Source: Rapana venosa | Lineage: Eukaryota > Mollusca > Gastropoda > Neogastropoda > Muricidae | NCBI GenBank assembly: GCA_028751875.1 | Contig: CM054165.1 | Location: forward strand, 26,521,611 to 26,585,610 | Reading direction: 5' to 3' | DNA: 64,000 nt | Part shown: positions 13,137 to 42,963 of the stretch, one piece after another | How positions within the stretch are numbered: the first letter of the stretch is position 1 | Layout: every line of letters begins with the position of its first letter | Notes under the pieces: model-generated | What the model was told of the DNA's origin: nothing | Databases searched by the model: none | Seen by the model: the letters and a program-made list of their open reading frames with translations, nothing else | Made by a program: the position numbers and the translations under genes

Positions 13137-14150
13137 TTATACATACAGGAATTGGATGTAAAAAGCACAAGTGTTTATTCCATTATCCTCAAAATAAAAG
13201 AATACATAAATAAAAATAATGTAAATATAATGCCTTCCTCACTTCGCTTTCACAGTTCCATCTAAAATAGAAGTGTACCCCTTACAAGGCTACAGACATT
13301 TTTTGCAGAATCAAGAACAAGGGTTATGATCATCAGCAATGTTTGTAATTGTACTTTCACTTGTTTCAGATCTACTTATGCAACATGGATTCTTGCAGGG
13401 ACTGCTAGAGGCATGCTCGAATGCAATGAATGGGAATCCATTCAACACCTGCAAATCTTATTTGAACATGTTTCTAAATTCTATACCATCTCAAAAGTCT
13501 ACATCAACAGTATCAAGAGCTCTCCATGCAACTGGACACTCATGATTCAAACCTATCTCAGCATCTGAAATGATATAAGCACCCAACATCCAAATAATCA
13601 TAGCTATTTTCACTGTGCCCGTTGAATATACCGATATATTCATGAACAAAAAGTTCCAGCTTATTAGAGCTGATTCCATAAACAAAGAAGGTTACACAAT
13701 TCTTTGTAAAGCGTGCTCTGCTGCACTCAGCAGTGAAGATCTGTTCATCAATAAAATAATCCTCCCCCATTGACGCGGCATTGTCAAGACAATACACAAG
13801 ACCGAAGCCTGCAACACACAAGAGTTGACTCGAACTGCTTTTTGCATAAGTAACATATAGTATTATCTTTGACAACATGCTGAAGACTGAAGGAGGCTAT
13901 TACCAAAACAGACACGCTCGTATGCCAAAAGTTGCTGCTACTGTGCTAAGCCAGCCTACGATTCGTCAATAGTTCCAGACACCGTTTTCGGTTACATGTA
14001 CCGATTAATCTACATTCTGCATTAAAAGATCGAACAACAATGCCTTATTTTTCACATGCTGCTTATTTTAAAAGCAACGAAAGGAAAGAAGATACGAACC
14101 TTATAATAAACACCGTTGTTACCGCAGACCTCAACCGACAGGTCGTCCAT
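3822..14150 (-). CDS. FMR1: Fragile X family RNA-binding protein (FMR1/FXR), N-terminal part, coding exons 1-4
   Basis: Four minus-strand exons join in frame (51+53+97+155 nt) into about 118 residues that follow the N-terminus of vertebrate FMR1/FXR closely: a start resembling MDDLSVEVCGNNGVYYK, then AFIKS...VEFENNWQP, then a segment ending NEKVEV, then GWWPAKIRMLKGEF and VEYVGFD. These are the two tandem Tudor/Agenet domains (about residues 4-50 and 62-115), which in known family members bind methylated lysine and protein partners. The KH domains and RGG box would lie beyond the left window edge. Known family proteins are cytoplasmic mRNA-binding translational regulators in neurons and muscle. 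Exon 1 (17 codons) and exon 2 (53 nt) match the human FMR1 exon lengths as I recall them. The start has a good context (AAAATGG). All donors are GT and all acceptors AG. Intron 3 holds a piggyBac element and intron 1 a MITE-like element. FMR1 and FXR cannot be separated from this part, because invertebrates usually have one family member. Confidence 0.93.
4177..4425 (-). mobile_element. Composite tRNA/5S-like SINE (SINE-I), left part, split by piggyBac
   Basis: This is an antisense copy of the most common SINE in the window: 3' end near 4177, reading back to the AAGTTAAGCAG region at the TTAA (4422-4425). Its 5' head continues at 7476-7509 on the far side of the piggyBac element. The insertion interrupts the 5S-like part. 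Confidence 0.93.
4426..7471 (+). mobile_element. piggyBac-family DNA transposon, complete ends, TTAA target site duplication
   Basis: The element is 3046 bp and lies between two TTAA copies (4422-4425 and 7472-7475), the piggyBac target duplication. Its ends are short inverted repeats: CCCTCTTTT at the left and AAAAAGAGGG at the right. The SINE sequence on the left (4177-4425) resumes exactly on the right (7476-7509), so the insertion boundaries are certain. A 22-bp direct repeat (4436-4457 and 4480-4501, 20 of 22 matching, centred on GGGAACGTTC) lies inside the left end and could bind transposase. The transposase runs on the plus strand, antisense to the fragile X gene whose intron 3 hosts it. 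An AATAAA signal lies near 7330. Confidence 0.96.
4688..6932 (+). pseudogene. piggyBac transposase, three coding exons, one frameshift
   Basis: This encodes a DDD transposase that would cut and paste the surrounding element. Segment 4688-4963 encodes an acidic Asp/Glu/Ser-rich N-terminus typical of the family. One missing base near 4935-4945 closes the frame at 4963, and the next frame takes over (FDYFSLLVPNNFYEMVRDQT). Exon 1 runs to 5563 (donor GTAAGT), exon 2 is 5870-6214 and exon 3 is 6415-6932; both introns are phase 1 and join in frame. Catalytic-type aspartates lie in SIDEAMVSF, HHLFFDNFFNS and NMGGVDLFDQ. The C-terminus has the Cys-rich zinc-binding domain (CVLC...CVLC...LCKGLCFAQFH). 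Apart from the single frameshift the coding sequence looks intact, so inactivation was recent or is a sequencing error. Confidence 0.9.
7476..7509 (-). mobile_element. SINE-I, right part (5' head) beyond the piggyBac insertion
   Basis: The sequence resumes at CTTGGCTGGGGG and reads to GTGCTCCGACCA, the complement of the SINE-I head. It completes the copy broken at 4425. The first bases of the tRNA-like head are missing. Confidence 0.9.
7510..8121. other. Fragile X intron 3, no gene recognised
   Basis: A/T-rich intron sequence with a G run near 7997-8012. Nothing coding was recognised on either strand. Confidence 0.5.
8122..8218 (-). CDS. FMR1: FMR1/FXR coding exon 3
   Basis: This 97-nt exon follows acceptor CCTTTTCAG and ends at donor GTCAGT. 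It encodes (N)WQPERRVPLASVRLPPKE... to ...ENEKVE, equivalent to the vertebrate NWQPDRQIPFHDVRFPPP segment linking the two Tudor domains. It ends in phase 0. Confidence 0.93.
8371..8472. repeat. 51-bp exact tandem duplication
   Basis: The 51 bp starting CTCTTTTCTTCCCTTCATCA occurs twice in a row (8371-8421, 8422-8472), within fragile X intron 2, about 150 bp upstream (in gene sense) of exon 3. Confidence 0.95.
8690..8955. repeat. Dispersed repeat (family F)
   Basis: Carries GGGATGAGTGAGTCAGAGTG, CAGGGCCTGACTTGTCAGGC and GCAGCGTGATGCATTTTCGC. Related pieces are at 21040-21170, 21848-21950 and 62840-62930. Class unknown. Confidence 0.6.
9200..9445 (+). mobile_element. tRNA-derived SINE (SINE-D)
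   Basis: Head with a B-box-like GGGTTTGAATCCCACAGG, then a body ending CTGCAGGTGTCTGTATCTCT. An antisense copy is at 25955-26215. Confidence 0.7.
9425..9830. repeat. Dispersed repeat (family E), copy 1
   Basis: Shares GTGACCCAGCAGCAG, CTGACTGGTGGCCCCACAG and a GAAGATGAGGCAGCA end with 15575-16185 and 57640-58105. An A/T-rich insertion near 9640-9690 interrupts it. Class unknown. Confidence 0.7.
9983..10035 (-). CDS. FMR1: FMR1/FXR coding exon 2
   Basis: This 53-nt exon follows acceptor TTGCAG and ends at donor GTAAGTC. It encodes AFIKSISASEVTVEFEN plus two bases of the next codon. It continues the first Tudor/Agenet domain and starts in phase 0, matching exon 1. Confidence 0.92.
10221..10310 (+). 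mobile_element. LINE/SINE-B 3' tail fragment
   Basis: AGCGCTTCGATGTG...ACAAGATTCAGCGCTATAT + AAATTCCATA, followed by an ATT-rich tail. This tail is shared by SINE-B and a LINE in this window. Confidence 0.75.
10311..11057. other. Fragile X intron 1, A/T-rich, no feature recognised
   Basis: No open frame of note, repeat or exon was recognised. Confidence 0.5.
11062..11758. mobile_element. piggyBac-like MITE candidate, 697 bp, TTAA-flanked
   Basis: TTAA sits at both ends (11058-11061 and 11759-11762). The left end reads CCTCTTAACTGCC and the complement of the right end reads CCACTAGACTGCC. A second inverted pair lies inside: GTGCACCCTATATGC (11083-11097) against GCATATAGAGTGCAC (11703-11717), 14 of 15 complementary. 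The right end also holds a near-perfect hairpin (CCCCGGAAA-A-TTTCCGGGG, 11725-11743). No transposase is present, and the ends differ from the full piggyBac element at 4426. Confidence 0.75.
11763..12390. other. Intron sequence with poly-A and poly-C runs
   Basis: A-rich run near 12043-12070 and C run near 12246-12260. No gene recognised. Confidence 0.5.
12391..12692. repeat. (TC)n microsatellite in three blocks
   Basis: CT/TC runs at about 12405-12460, 12510-12575 and 12632-12692 are separated by copies of TTCCAGTCTTTCTTTTACAC + ...TTTCTTGAAAT, so the blocks arose by tandem duplication of a spacer plus microsatellite. Confidence 0.95.
12930..13200 (+). mobile_element. SINE-A, 5' truncated
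   Basis: Begins in the shared core (CCAAAAGTCCTTAGGATGAG), continues through AGAGTAGGCCATTGTGT and ends ATTCCATTATCCTCAAAATA. A (TA)n run is inserted at about 13100-13138. Confidence 0.85.
13201..14099. other. Fragile X intron 1, no feature recognised
   Basis: Low-copy-looking A/T-rich sequence. Open frames on both strands are short and resemble nothing known to me. Confidence 0.45.
14100..14150 (-). CDS. FMR1: FMR1/FXR coding exon 1
   Basis: The start codon occupies 14150-14148 and 17 codons follow, to donor GTTCGT at 14099. The peptide begins MDDLSVEV and ends NNGVYYK, the start of the first Tudor/Agenet domain. The exon ends on a complete codon (phase 0). The donor is weaker than consensus at +4/+5. 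No CGG or CCG repeat is seen upstream. Confidence 0.92.
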
Positions 14151-15000
14151 TTTGGATGAAAATGGTCTGCTGGGTAATTTCTCTTTGGAGGTTTTTTGAA
14201 CAATAGGCACATGACTGAAACACTTCACTTTGCATAATTTCCGCGAAAGCGATACATTTTACACATGATTAGAATGAAGGAGATACAGAGAGCGTATGAA
14301 CCATCCTCGGGAGAGAAAAATTAATGTATTTCATGAAATTGGAGAAATAAAAGAACAAAGATATGAATCACGAGTTCCACAACACTGAGTCACTGATGAA
14401 GAAAAATCAGACCTAGTTTACTTTCATATTAATCATTTCGCTTAGGCTAGTTAGATTTTTGGTTCTTATGCGTGACAAATGGTAACACTCCATGCTTTTT
14501 CTCCATTTTATCTTGTTTTTCCTGGGTAATGGCGATAATCAACCAGCTTAAAGCTTCGTTTGTGAATTATTTTTTTCGGGGCGGGGAGGGGAGGACAAAA
14601 TGCTATGGTAAGGACGGGTTTACCCTGAAAGACTTGAAAGATCTAAATGTAACTGAATTTAGTTTAACCGATTTTTCTTACAAATTTAGTTTTGTTTTGT
14701 TTTGTGATCCTTATGTCTGGCGAAAGGTCATAGTGTTCTGATTCTGAATCAGAATATTGTTGACTTATGCATACACAACACCTACAGTTACCACCCACCT
14801 TTCCCCAGCCCCCTACCCTTCAAACACAATGCATGTGTCATAACCACCACCATCACCACCACCACAACAACAACATTATTTGACATGAACATGCTTTGAG
14901 TGTCTCTGTCTACATAAAGATTGCTATATTTTAAAAAAATAATAAATAAACAAATAAATAAAACGAAAAAGAACGTGGCTATAATAATATATGAATAGCC
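14151..15000. other. Upstream region of the fragile X gene, no feature resolved
   Basis: This holds the probable 5' UTR and promoter of the minus-strand fragile X gene. No TATA box, CGG repeat or conserved exon was recognised. A short ACC/CAA-rich stretch lies at about 14845-14880. Whether the plus-strand Kelch-like gene also starts here, as a bidirectional promoter with a 5' UTR exon, cannot be seen. Confidence 0.4.
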
Positions 15001-15138
15001 TTCATGGTGGTGGATTTGGGGGGGGGGGAGGGGGGGGGGGGCACAGTAGGGGGTGTGCTGATTTTGTATGGTTTTGTATGGTTTTCTTTTGGGTGCATAG
15101 GAGTGTAAATGAATTCGTGTGTGTGTGTGTGTGTGTGG

Positions 15139-15192
<54 letters not shown>

Positions 15193-15300
15193 GGTCGCAA
15201 AATGATTCAGTTGTGTTTGCTGACAAATGTACGAAACACATGAGGGGAGGGGGGGGGGGGGGGGGGGTGTATGTAAAAAAAAATCCTGAATTTTTTTTTA
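15001..15300. repeat. Poly-G, (GT)n and (GA)n cluster
   Basis: Long G runs (15018-15041, 15181-15194, 15250-15268) alternate with a GT run (15117-15137) and a GA run (15142-15181), all purine/G-rich on the plus strand. Confidence 0.95.
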
Positions 15301-15334
15301 ACCCATCATCATCATCATCATCATCGCCAGTATC

Positions 15335-15490
15335 ATCATCTTGCGCAGTGGTTAGCCCCTTGAGGTAATGAGCTAGAAAGTCATGGGTTTGAGTCCTATA
15401 GCCCTGTCCAGGCGACGCTAGAGTGATTCCCTGGCAGAAACACTGAAAGTCCATGGATTGTCCCTCCTCCTCCAAGATACCCGCCTTGCT
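15335..15490 (+). mobile_element. tRNA-like SINE fragment
   Basis: A-box-like GCGCAGTGGTTAGCC and B-box-like GGGTTTGAGTCCTATAG are spaced as in a tRNA, followed by CCTGTCCAGGCGACGCTAGA. Not assigned to the other families. Confidence 0.6.
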
Positions 15491-15574
15491 GCAGACAGAC
15501 AGTTAGTTATATCTCCCCGCGACGCCACAGAGTACAAGGGGAAGGGAAAAAAGTAAAAAGTAAAGTAAGTAAGC

Positions 15575-16185
15575 CTTGTCAAGTGGTCTCAGAGCACATG
15601 CAATTTCATAGCAGCATCATTACATCATCATTATCATCATCACCATCATCATCATCATCATCATTACAAATGCAATAAAAGAAAAATGATTAATTTTGGT
15701 TATCTAGATTCCTCTGGTCTCATAGTGACCTCACTTTCGGTATTCTATATTATACACTTCTGTGCCTGTGGTGGGTTTGAGTCAAATTCTTTGGGGGTTG
15801 GAGGTTCATGGCAGAGGGTTGCTGGAGGGATGTTGTGGTGGTAACCACCCACAGTGGACGCCACACTCAGTCTGGCTCCACACATAAGCTATTACTGCCG
15901 TCGGTAGGGTTTTTAGTAGGGGGTGTCCTGCGTATGTTAGCTCAGAACAGGAACAACTGGACACCACCAAAAAGTGACTCAGCAGCAGTGCAGGGCCTTT
16001 TCTTGCTGGTGGCCTCGAGGCAGCCTGATATTGATCAGCTCCCTAAGGACTCGTGACCTTGAGGATGCGACATAACGAATCTGGGTATGAGGGGGGGGGG
16101 GGGGGGGGGGGGGGGGGTGACATGGATATGAGCGGCGTGGGAAAGGTACGATAGGAATGTCACAGCAGATGAGGCAGCAAAGAAA
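15575..16185. repeat. Dispersed repeat (family E), copy 2
   Basis: Longest copy. Contains GGAGGGATGTTGTGGTGGTA, GTGTCCTGCGTATGTTAG, GTGACTCAGCAGCAGTGCAG and GCAGATGAGGCAGCA. A roughly 28-base G run is inserted near 16090. Confidence 0.75.
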
Positions 16186-16233
16186 AGAAGAAGAAGATAC
16201 TCAGAAATGACACTAATTTCAGTAGGCTTATAC

Positions 16234-16560
16234 GCCACATTGATTGGTGGTTAGAGTGATGCGCGTTGCGCTCGTGATCTGCTCATCCGGGTTGGAATCT
16301 TGTTCAAGATGATTAATTTTTTCCTCTGGAGTTAACATCAATGCCGACTCCACTTCCCCAAAAGTCCTTCGGGTGAGATTATAAACTGAGGTCATGTGGG
16401 CTCACGTTAACACCCGTTCCGCTTTTCGGAAGAGTAGGCCATTGTGTGCCGGCGGGAACGAATAGCAAAGTTTACAAAACTGCATACACACGGGGACTGG
16501 ATTTGAGCACGCTAGCACTTTATCCATTATCCTTGAAATAAAATAATAATAATAAAATAA
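16234..16560 (+). mobile_element. SINE-A copy
   Basis: tRNA-like head (GGTGGTTAGAGTGATGCGC, then CCGGGTTGGAATC), CTGGAGTTAACATC, core AAGTCCTTCGGGTGAGATTA and the GGGGACTGGAT tail. Confidence 0.85.
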
Positions 16561-16827
16561 ATTATATCAGATCTCAAAAACATATGAAATCAAACAAACA
16601 AGAAAAAAAAAGGTCAATTTTTTCCCTTGAGTAGATACTTAATTATCACGAAATTCTGCACATTATAATAAACTCACCAGAAACTTCACTCACGGCAATC
16701 CAGTGCGTTTGTCAAGTCTCGAGTACATGTACTGTTTTCCTGTGTTCATACTCAGTAACTGCTGAAAAGAATAAAGTAAAGGGTGTTTTAACTGCACACT
16801 AGATCCTGTGCATGAATCTATCGAACA

Positions 16828-16829
<2 letters not shown>

Positions 16830-16926
<97 letters not shown>

Positions 16927-17035
16927 AATGACAATGACAATGACAAATTCTTTTATTTCGAGGATAATGAATAAGCACACATGTGCTTTTTTTACATCTA
17001 GTCCCCGCCTGTAGGGATACATCTTAATAATAATA
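16830..17035. repeat. (GA)n array followed by (AATGAC)n and a SINE-G tail
   Basis: About 90 bases of GA (16832-16920), then AATGAC repeats and an antisense SINE-G tail (TTTCGAGGATAATGAATAAG to about 17035). Confidence 0.9.
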
Positions 17036-17094
17036 ACCCAACACTTATACAGTCTCACAGTAGAAACATGGGGAAATAACCCTTTTCAAAACAG

Positions 17095-17513
17095 CCCCCC
17101 CCCCCCCCCACCAACCTCCCCCCCCCCCCCCAAGCAAACTAATAAAAGAAAACCCTAAAAACACCCCCCACCCCCCCACCCCCACCCCCACACCCCCCAA
17201 AAAAACCTACAACCAAAACAAACAAACAAAAGAGAAAGAAAAACCAAACCAACAAAAGAAGAAAAAAGAAAAAAAAAGAGAAAAGAAACAACAACAACAA
17301 CAAAACCAAGAAAAATAACAACCATACTTAATAAGTCATAAGATAAACATCTACACATTGTCAAATGGTACATATTAACAATAAGATATTGAAATAGGGC
17401 ACTCATTAAGACTTAAGTACAGAGGACAAGTCCAATTAAGTATTGAAAATATAAAATATGAATCCTTCATCAGGATACACCATAACTATAAGCAAAACGA
17501 TAAAAGGTGAGAG

Positions 17514-17588
<75 letters not shown>

Positions 17589-17660
17589 AGAGAGAGAGAC
17601 AGAGACAGAGACAGAGACAGAGAGACAGAGACAGAGAGAGTGTGTGTGTATTTCAAAGAT
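17095..17660. repeat. Poly-C cluster and (GA)n/(GACA)n array
   Basis: C runs with A spacers at 17095-17200, A-rich sequence to about 17310, then GA and GACAGA repeats at 17510-17640. Confidence 0.9.
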
Positions 17661-18289
17661 AATATCCAATATATAATTCCCAAAACAGTACACGATCACC
17701 ATCAACACTCATTTTTGAGTATACTCGTTTCAAATTATATGTCATGATAATGAAATAAACTCAATACCCATATATTCACACAATAAAAACAAGAGAGAGA
17801 GAGAGAGCGAGAGAGAGAGAGAAAGAGTGCATGCGTGAAATCCGTTATCCCCTCCTTTAAATATATGCATGTGTAATTTCCTTTTTCTTTTGAATCTATG
17901 ACATTAATTTTTGTTCTTCTGTTCTTTTGCTAATGTTACTGCTACCCCTTTATCATTTTATGAATATTTGCTGAAGTGTTTTCTTCCCTTTTCTTCCAAA
18001 GTGTTTGTTGTTGTTGTTGTTGGTTGGTTGGTTGTTGCTGTTGTTGTAATTGTTTTTGTTTGCTTTTTAAGGTTGGTTTGTCTTTGTTTTTGAGAAGGGG
18101 GTATATTTCTTCAGTTTGGATATAAAAAGCAAACGAAAAACACTATGTTTATCTATGTTTAAAAAAAAAAAGACTAAAAATGAACACGAGGGAGAAAACC
18201 CAGACCTCACAATGTATGATAAAACAAAACCATTACAACATGTACTCAATTCAGACACACTCGTGAAGAAAACAAGTCAACACGGGTAA
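17661..18289. other. A/T-rich intergenic sequence, no gene
   Basis: Contains a short GA run (17792-17825) and GTTGTT repeats (18004-18050). No coding sequence recognised. Confidence 0.5.
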
Positions 18290-18830
18290 GAATAAGAATT
18301 TATTTTACAAAGCAAGTCAGATGTAAAGTAATATTTCGAGCATGAAGAAAAATGGCCTTCCATTTTTATCCATTAGAATTTTCATCAAAAGTGTCTTATA
18401 AACGTTTGCTTTGAAGAAGTGACGTTTAAGAAGGGAGGTAAATTATTCCACAGTGTTCTTCCTGAATAAGCAAGGCTTTATTAAAGAGATTATTTCGGGT
18501 CTGGGCAAAAAGTACCACCCCAAAACAGTCTGTGAGTAGACCTGTTTTACTTGACAGATATTTTTTTCTTAGTTTTCTTTTTCTTCTTCAATTTTTAAAA
18601 AATATTGTACGTAAATAGATACTTGTTGGAATGAAAACTGTCTTTGAGTGAAAGAATATCTAACTCTTTGTAGTTGGCTTTGGTCCGTGTATTAGAATTC
18701 GATCTTATTAGTTTGATAGCTCTTTTATGCTTTATGTTTGTTTCAGTAGCACTATCCCATAAGGTAGAAACATAATTCATAAGAGATAGAACATATATAA
18801 TGCGTGAAAGAAAATATTTTTCGGGACTGC
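18290..18830 (-). mobile_element. LINE reverse transcriptase C-terminal fragment
   Basis: The minus-strand frame at 18780-18595 reads MNYVSTLWDSATETNIKHKR then AIKLIRSNSNTRTKANYKEL and DILSLKDSF, the region after the RT domain in many non-LTR elements (YASTLWDSA...HKRAIKLI). Degenerate. Confidence 0.75.
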
Positions 18831-19225
18831 AGATTTAGAACATTCTTGAATTTTCCTGAGTTGGTGTGTGTGTGTGTTTCATGTTCTTAATAAGGGCAGG
18901 GACTAGGTGTAAAAAAAAGCACATGCGTGCTTATTCATCAGCAGCAAAACAGAAGAATTTGATTGAGGGATTGATTAATTGATTGATATATTGAGTGATT
19001 GTTGCACGTGAGTGCTTATTCATGATCATCGAAGTAGAAGATTTAGACTGATCGATTAACTGATTTGATCGAGCGAGTACCCATTCTGTGTTTTGTATTA
19101 TTTTGGTTATAAGTCGAAAGACGAAAAATGGCAGAGTAGTTTACCCCTGATGTTCGCGCAAACTATTGTTGATAGCGTCTATTTTTGATCGTCCAGGTGA
19201 GAATATTATTCTGTCCTGCACTCAC

Positions 19226-19309
19226 TATCTTGATCCTGACCATAATCATCATATATATTGCATGCTATATCATCCATGTTGCCCATACTATCGGCCACAC
19301 CGGCTTTAT
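19226..19309 (-). CDS. Candidate 84-nt exon, copy 1
   Basis: Tandem copy of the segment at 19513-19596, with the same acceptor and donor. The one base difference inside it (ATT to ATA) is silent, so both copies encode the same peptide. Confidence 0.35.
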
Positions 19310-19512
19310 CTGAAAGGTAGGGGTGGCCGTAATTGATTAATTCAATCATTGTCATCGTGTTCTGAAAGTTGTAAGTTGTAACTCAAAGTCAAATATCAAG
19401 TGGAAAGACGAAAAATGGCAGAGTAGTTTACCCCTGATGTTGGCGCAAACTATTGTTGATAGCGTCTATTTTTGATCGTCCAGGTGAGAATATTATTCTG
19501 TCCTGCACTCAC

Positions 19513-19596
19513 TATCTTGATCCTGACCATAATCATCATATATATTGCATGCAATATCATCCATGTTGCCCATACTATCGGCCACACCGGCTTTAT
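19513..19596 (-). CDS. Candidate 84-nt exon, copy 2
   Basis: The minus strand shows acceptor CTACCTTTCAG, 84 open bases, then donor GTGAGTGC. The phase is symmetric (28 codons), with peptide KAGVADSMGNMDDIACNIYD then DYGQDQD, acidic and Tyr-rich like a receptor cytoplasmic tail. I do not recognise the protein. No partner exons were found, so it may be a fragment of a moved gene. Confidence 0.35.
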
Positions 19597-19856
19597 CTGA
19601 AAGGTAGGAGTGGCCGTTATTGATTAATTCAATCATTGTCATCTGATCTGAAAGTTGTAAGTTGTAACTCAAAGTCAAATATCTCAAGTCTTCGGCATGA
19701 AATCATTACTGGAAACCTTCATGGCTGGCTAGATGACCCCCTCCCCTTTCCCCGCTCCCTATTGCAACGTCTAGCATGATTGTGTAAAGAAATCATGACA
19801 CAGCACAGAGAATACACAGCCTATCAGATGTCAAGCAATTGCCAGTGGTACCCAGA

Positions 19857-20165
19857 AAGGGATAGCGCAGAGGTCAGAGCATTCGCTTTCCCCAAGGCAA
19901 GCTTAAGCAGCTTTGAGTGTGGTAACCTCATGGATGGGTGACCGTCTGCAGCGCCTTGGCTTCACATACAGTCCCCCAGTTCACCCAGCTGTAAATGGGT
20001 ACCTGCCTCTTTAGGGCCAGGGTAGGTACAGCAGCAAGGGAGAAGTGATGGGCACCACCCTCAAGATTCTGGCCTCTGGAGAAGCAGAGGTCGCTGTCAT
20101 CTCACTCCCCGATGACTGCATAGGTTGTGGGAACACCTTTAGTTTAGTGGCTTTACCTTTACCTC
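19857..20165 (+). mobile_element. SINE-I copy, diverged
   Basis: Head GGGATAGCGCAGAGGTCAGA, 5S-like CTTAAGCAGCTTTGAGTGTG and ATGGATGGGTGACCG, tail to GGCTTTACCTTTACC. Confidence 0.88.
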
Positions 20166-20520
20166 ATCCCAGAAGACTTCGTTCAGCATGATGACAATTT
20201 TGTACTCGTGGACCAGTGTGAGTGAGCCTTGGACCGTTGTTTGGCTTTGCCTCCTGGCAGAGTGAATCAAAGGGAACTTGTTGATTTTTTAATTTCACAG
20301 TCCCTAAATTGGATAACTCTGCTGGGACAATAATGCAATCTTCAAAGACAACCAACAGCTTAGCTTTACTTTGTAGCTACTTCACAAAATGACAAACTGT
20401 ACCTACTGAACAATGTAAGCCGAATTGTAAGGACACTTTAGAAACTGAAGAATCTGAATGTGTACCCGGGCTTGCCAGTCAACACATGAACACATTGAAT
20501 GTTTGATAATTGCAGAAGTT
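20166..20520. other. No feature recognised
   Basis: Unremarkable sequence between two SINEs. One short minus-strand frame shows no known motif. Confidence 0.4.
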
Positions 20521-20985
20521 AGGGTACTATCAACCCTGAAGTCATAATGTGGCTACCTTCATTGTGGACAAAAGACAGTTGCCTGTGCAAAATCATTCTA
20601 TCGGTGAACCTCAGATCTCTAGCAGAGGAGCAGAAGAAAAAAAAGAAAAAAAGTTTCAGTCGCAGCAGATTTCTGTGTTTAAATTTTAGGATGCTTTTTC
20701 TGGGGACAGTGTATTGCCACAGGAGCAGCACCATTAAAAAAAAACCCAAACCTGTACACAAGTGGTTTTGTTTCTGTGTGACAGAGACTTTTTACTACAG
20801 AATTTTTCCAGAGACATCTCTCTTTGCAAAATGCATTGCACACAGGACCTTGTTTTATTGCCTTAAATCTGAAAGACTAACTCCCATACCACCACCCATG
20901 GAATAATGGATAGGGGAAAAGTTCAGGTGCAAATGAAATGGAACTCATGACTTCTCATTTTTGAGGCAGATGCAATTACCTCAAT
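20521..20985 (-). mobile_element. SINE-C, diverged antisense copy, next to a dispersed motif
   Basis: 20525-20620 is the GAAGTCATAATGTGGCTACC dispersed motif. 20660-20985 follows SINE-C read antisense (CAGTGTATTGCCACAGGAGC, ACACAGGACCTTG, ACCACCCATGG). Confidence 0.7.
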
Positions 20986-21424
20986 TCCAGTTCCATATAT
21001 ACTTTATTATCCCCAAACAGAAAATTTCATTTAGGTTTTGAGCAAAGGACTACACATCTTCTTTGTGAAACACTCAGACAGCAACTACTGTTGTCAGATA
21101 TATGTGCAAAAATGCGTTGCACTGCTGTTAAGCACCTGACAAGTCGGGCCGAGAGCATATGACATCAGCACGGACAATACATCTAAAGGTGTAAAGAATG
21201 AATCACATACATGTCATCATAGAGCTCAAGATCACCAATCTACTATTAATATGATATACAGTTTTGTTGTTTTGTTTATTTTAGTCCTTGTCTAGAGCTC
21301 TTAAGATTTACCAATGGTAAGATTTTTACATATATATATATACAACCAATTTCCCGACCAATAAGATAGCCGCATTCCAACTTCAGGGATAATCCACAGT
21401 TCAGTGTACTGCCTTGCTGTTTCA
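20986..21424. other. Family F repeat and upstream sequence of the Kelch-like gene
   Basis: 21030-21170 is a family F fragment. 21416-21424 (GCTGTTTCAG) reads as a splice acceptor just upstream of the first coding exon, which suggests a separate 5' UTR exon that I could not locate. Confidence 0.5.
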
Positions 21425-21457
21425 GCCAGTCCTTTTGACGAAGGACTCCTCTCCACT

Positions 21458-42204
<20,747 letters not shown>

Positions 42205-42618
42205 CTTTCTTGGTTTGGGTGGTGGGGGGTGGGGGGAAGGGGGAGTGTGGGGTGGGTGTGTGTGGGGGGGGGGGTGGTGGGGAGGGGGGTTGGGGTGGGG
42301 GGGTGGGGGGGAGGGGTGTGTGTGGTGGAGGGGAGGGGAGTGGGGTGGAGGGGTTTGTGGGGGGGGGGGTGGGGGTTGTGGGTGTGTGTGTAGGGGTGGG
42401 GAGGGAGTGTGGTGTGTGGTGGAGTGGAGTGGGGTTTGTGGGTGGGTGTGTGTGTAGGGGTGGGGACGGGGGGGGGTGATGTGTGTGTGTGTGTAGGGGT
42501 GTGTGTGTGGAGTGGGTGTGTGGTGGTGGGTGATGGAGTGGGGGGTATGTGGTGGTGTGGGATGGGGAGGGGGGTGTGTGTGGAGTGGGTGGGTGGTGGA
42601 GTGAGTGGGGTGGTGGTG
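42205..42618. repeat. G/TG-rich array in the 3' UTR of the Kelch-like gene
   Basis: Starts about 12 nt after the stop codon (TTGGTTTGGGTGGTGGGGGG) and resembles the arrays in introns 4-6. Confidence 0.95.
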
Positions 42619-42963
42619 TCAAGTCAAGTCAAGTCAAAATTTTATTTCCAGATGGTACATTGAATAAGCAATGCATTTGCTTTTTTCATCAAGCCATCAT
42701 GTGGGTTGTGGTGTGTGGGTGGAGTTAGGGTGTGTGTGTGTGTGTGTGTGGTTGGGTGGAGAGAGAGATAGGGTGTGGGTGTGGATGGGTGTTGTGTATG
42801 TGTGTTGTGTATGTGTGTGTGTTTAAAGTTGGTTTGGAGAGTTGTGTGTGTGTGTTCGTGTGCATGCGTGCACATGTGTGGGACACTCATGCCTACGAGT
42901 TAGTTAAGTGCGGTGTAACTGCCCTTCATGGGATGATTAAAGTGTTTTTGACTTGACTTGACC
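42619..42963. mobile_element. Foldback or SINE-like element with CAAGTCAAGTCAAAA termini
   Basis: Left end CAAGTCAAGTCAAGTCAAAA and right end TTTTTGACTTGACTTG are complementary. The interior has a TG-rich segment. It could instead be two SINE tails with TTGAC repeats. Confidence 0.5.

Larger units (their letters stand above)
19116..19687. repeat. 287-bp tandem duplication, two copies
   Basis: Units start at GAAAGACGAAAAATGGCAGA (19116 and 19403) and differ at only a few positions. Each contains an 84-nt exon-like segment on the minus strand (separate entries). Confidence 0.95.

Noticed and set aside
21404..21457. Upstream in-frame ATG at 21404 as start of the Kelch-like protein
   Set aside because: A convincing splice acceptor ends at 21424, between this ATG and the next one at 21458. 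The extra 18 residues look unlike a KLHL N-terminus. It remains possible if that acceptor is not used.
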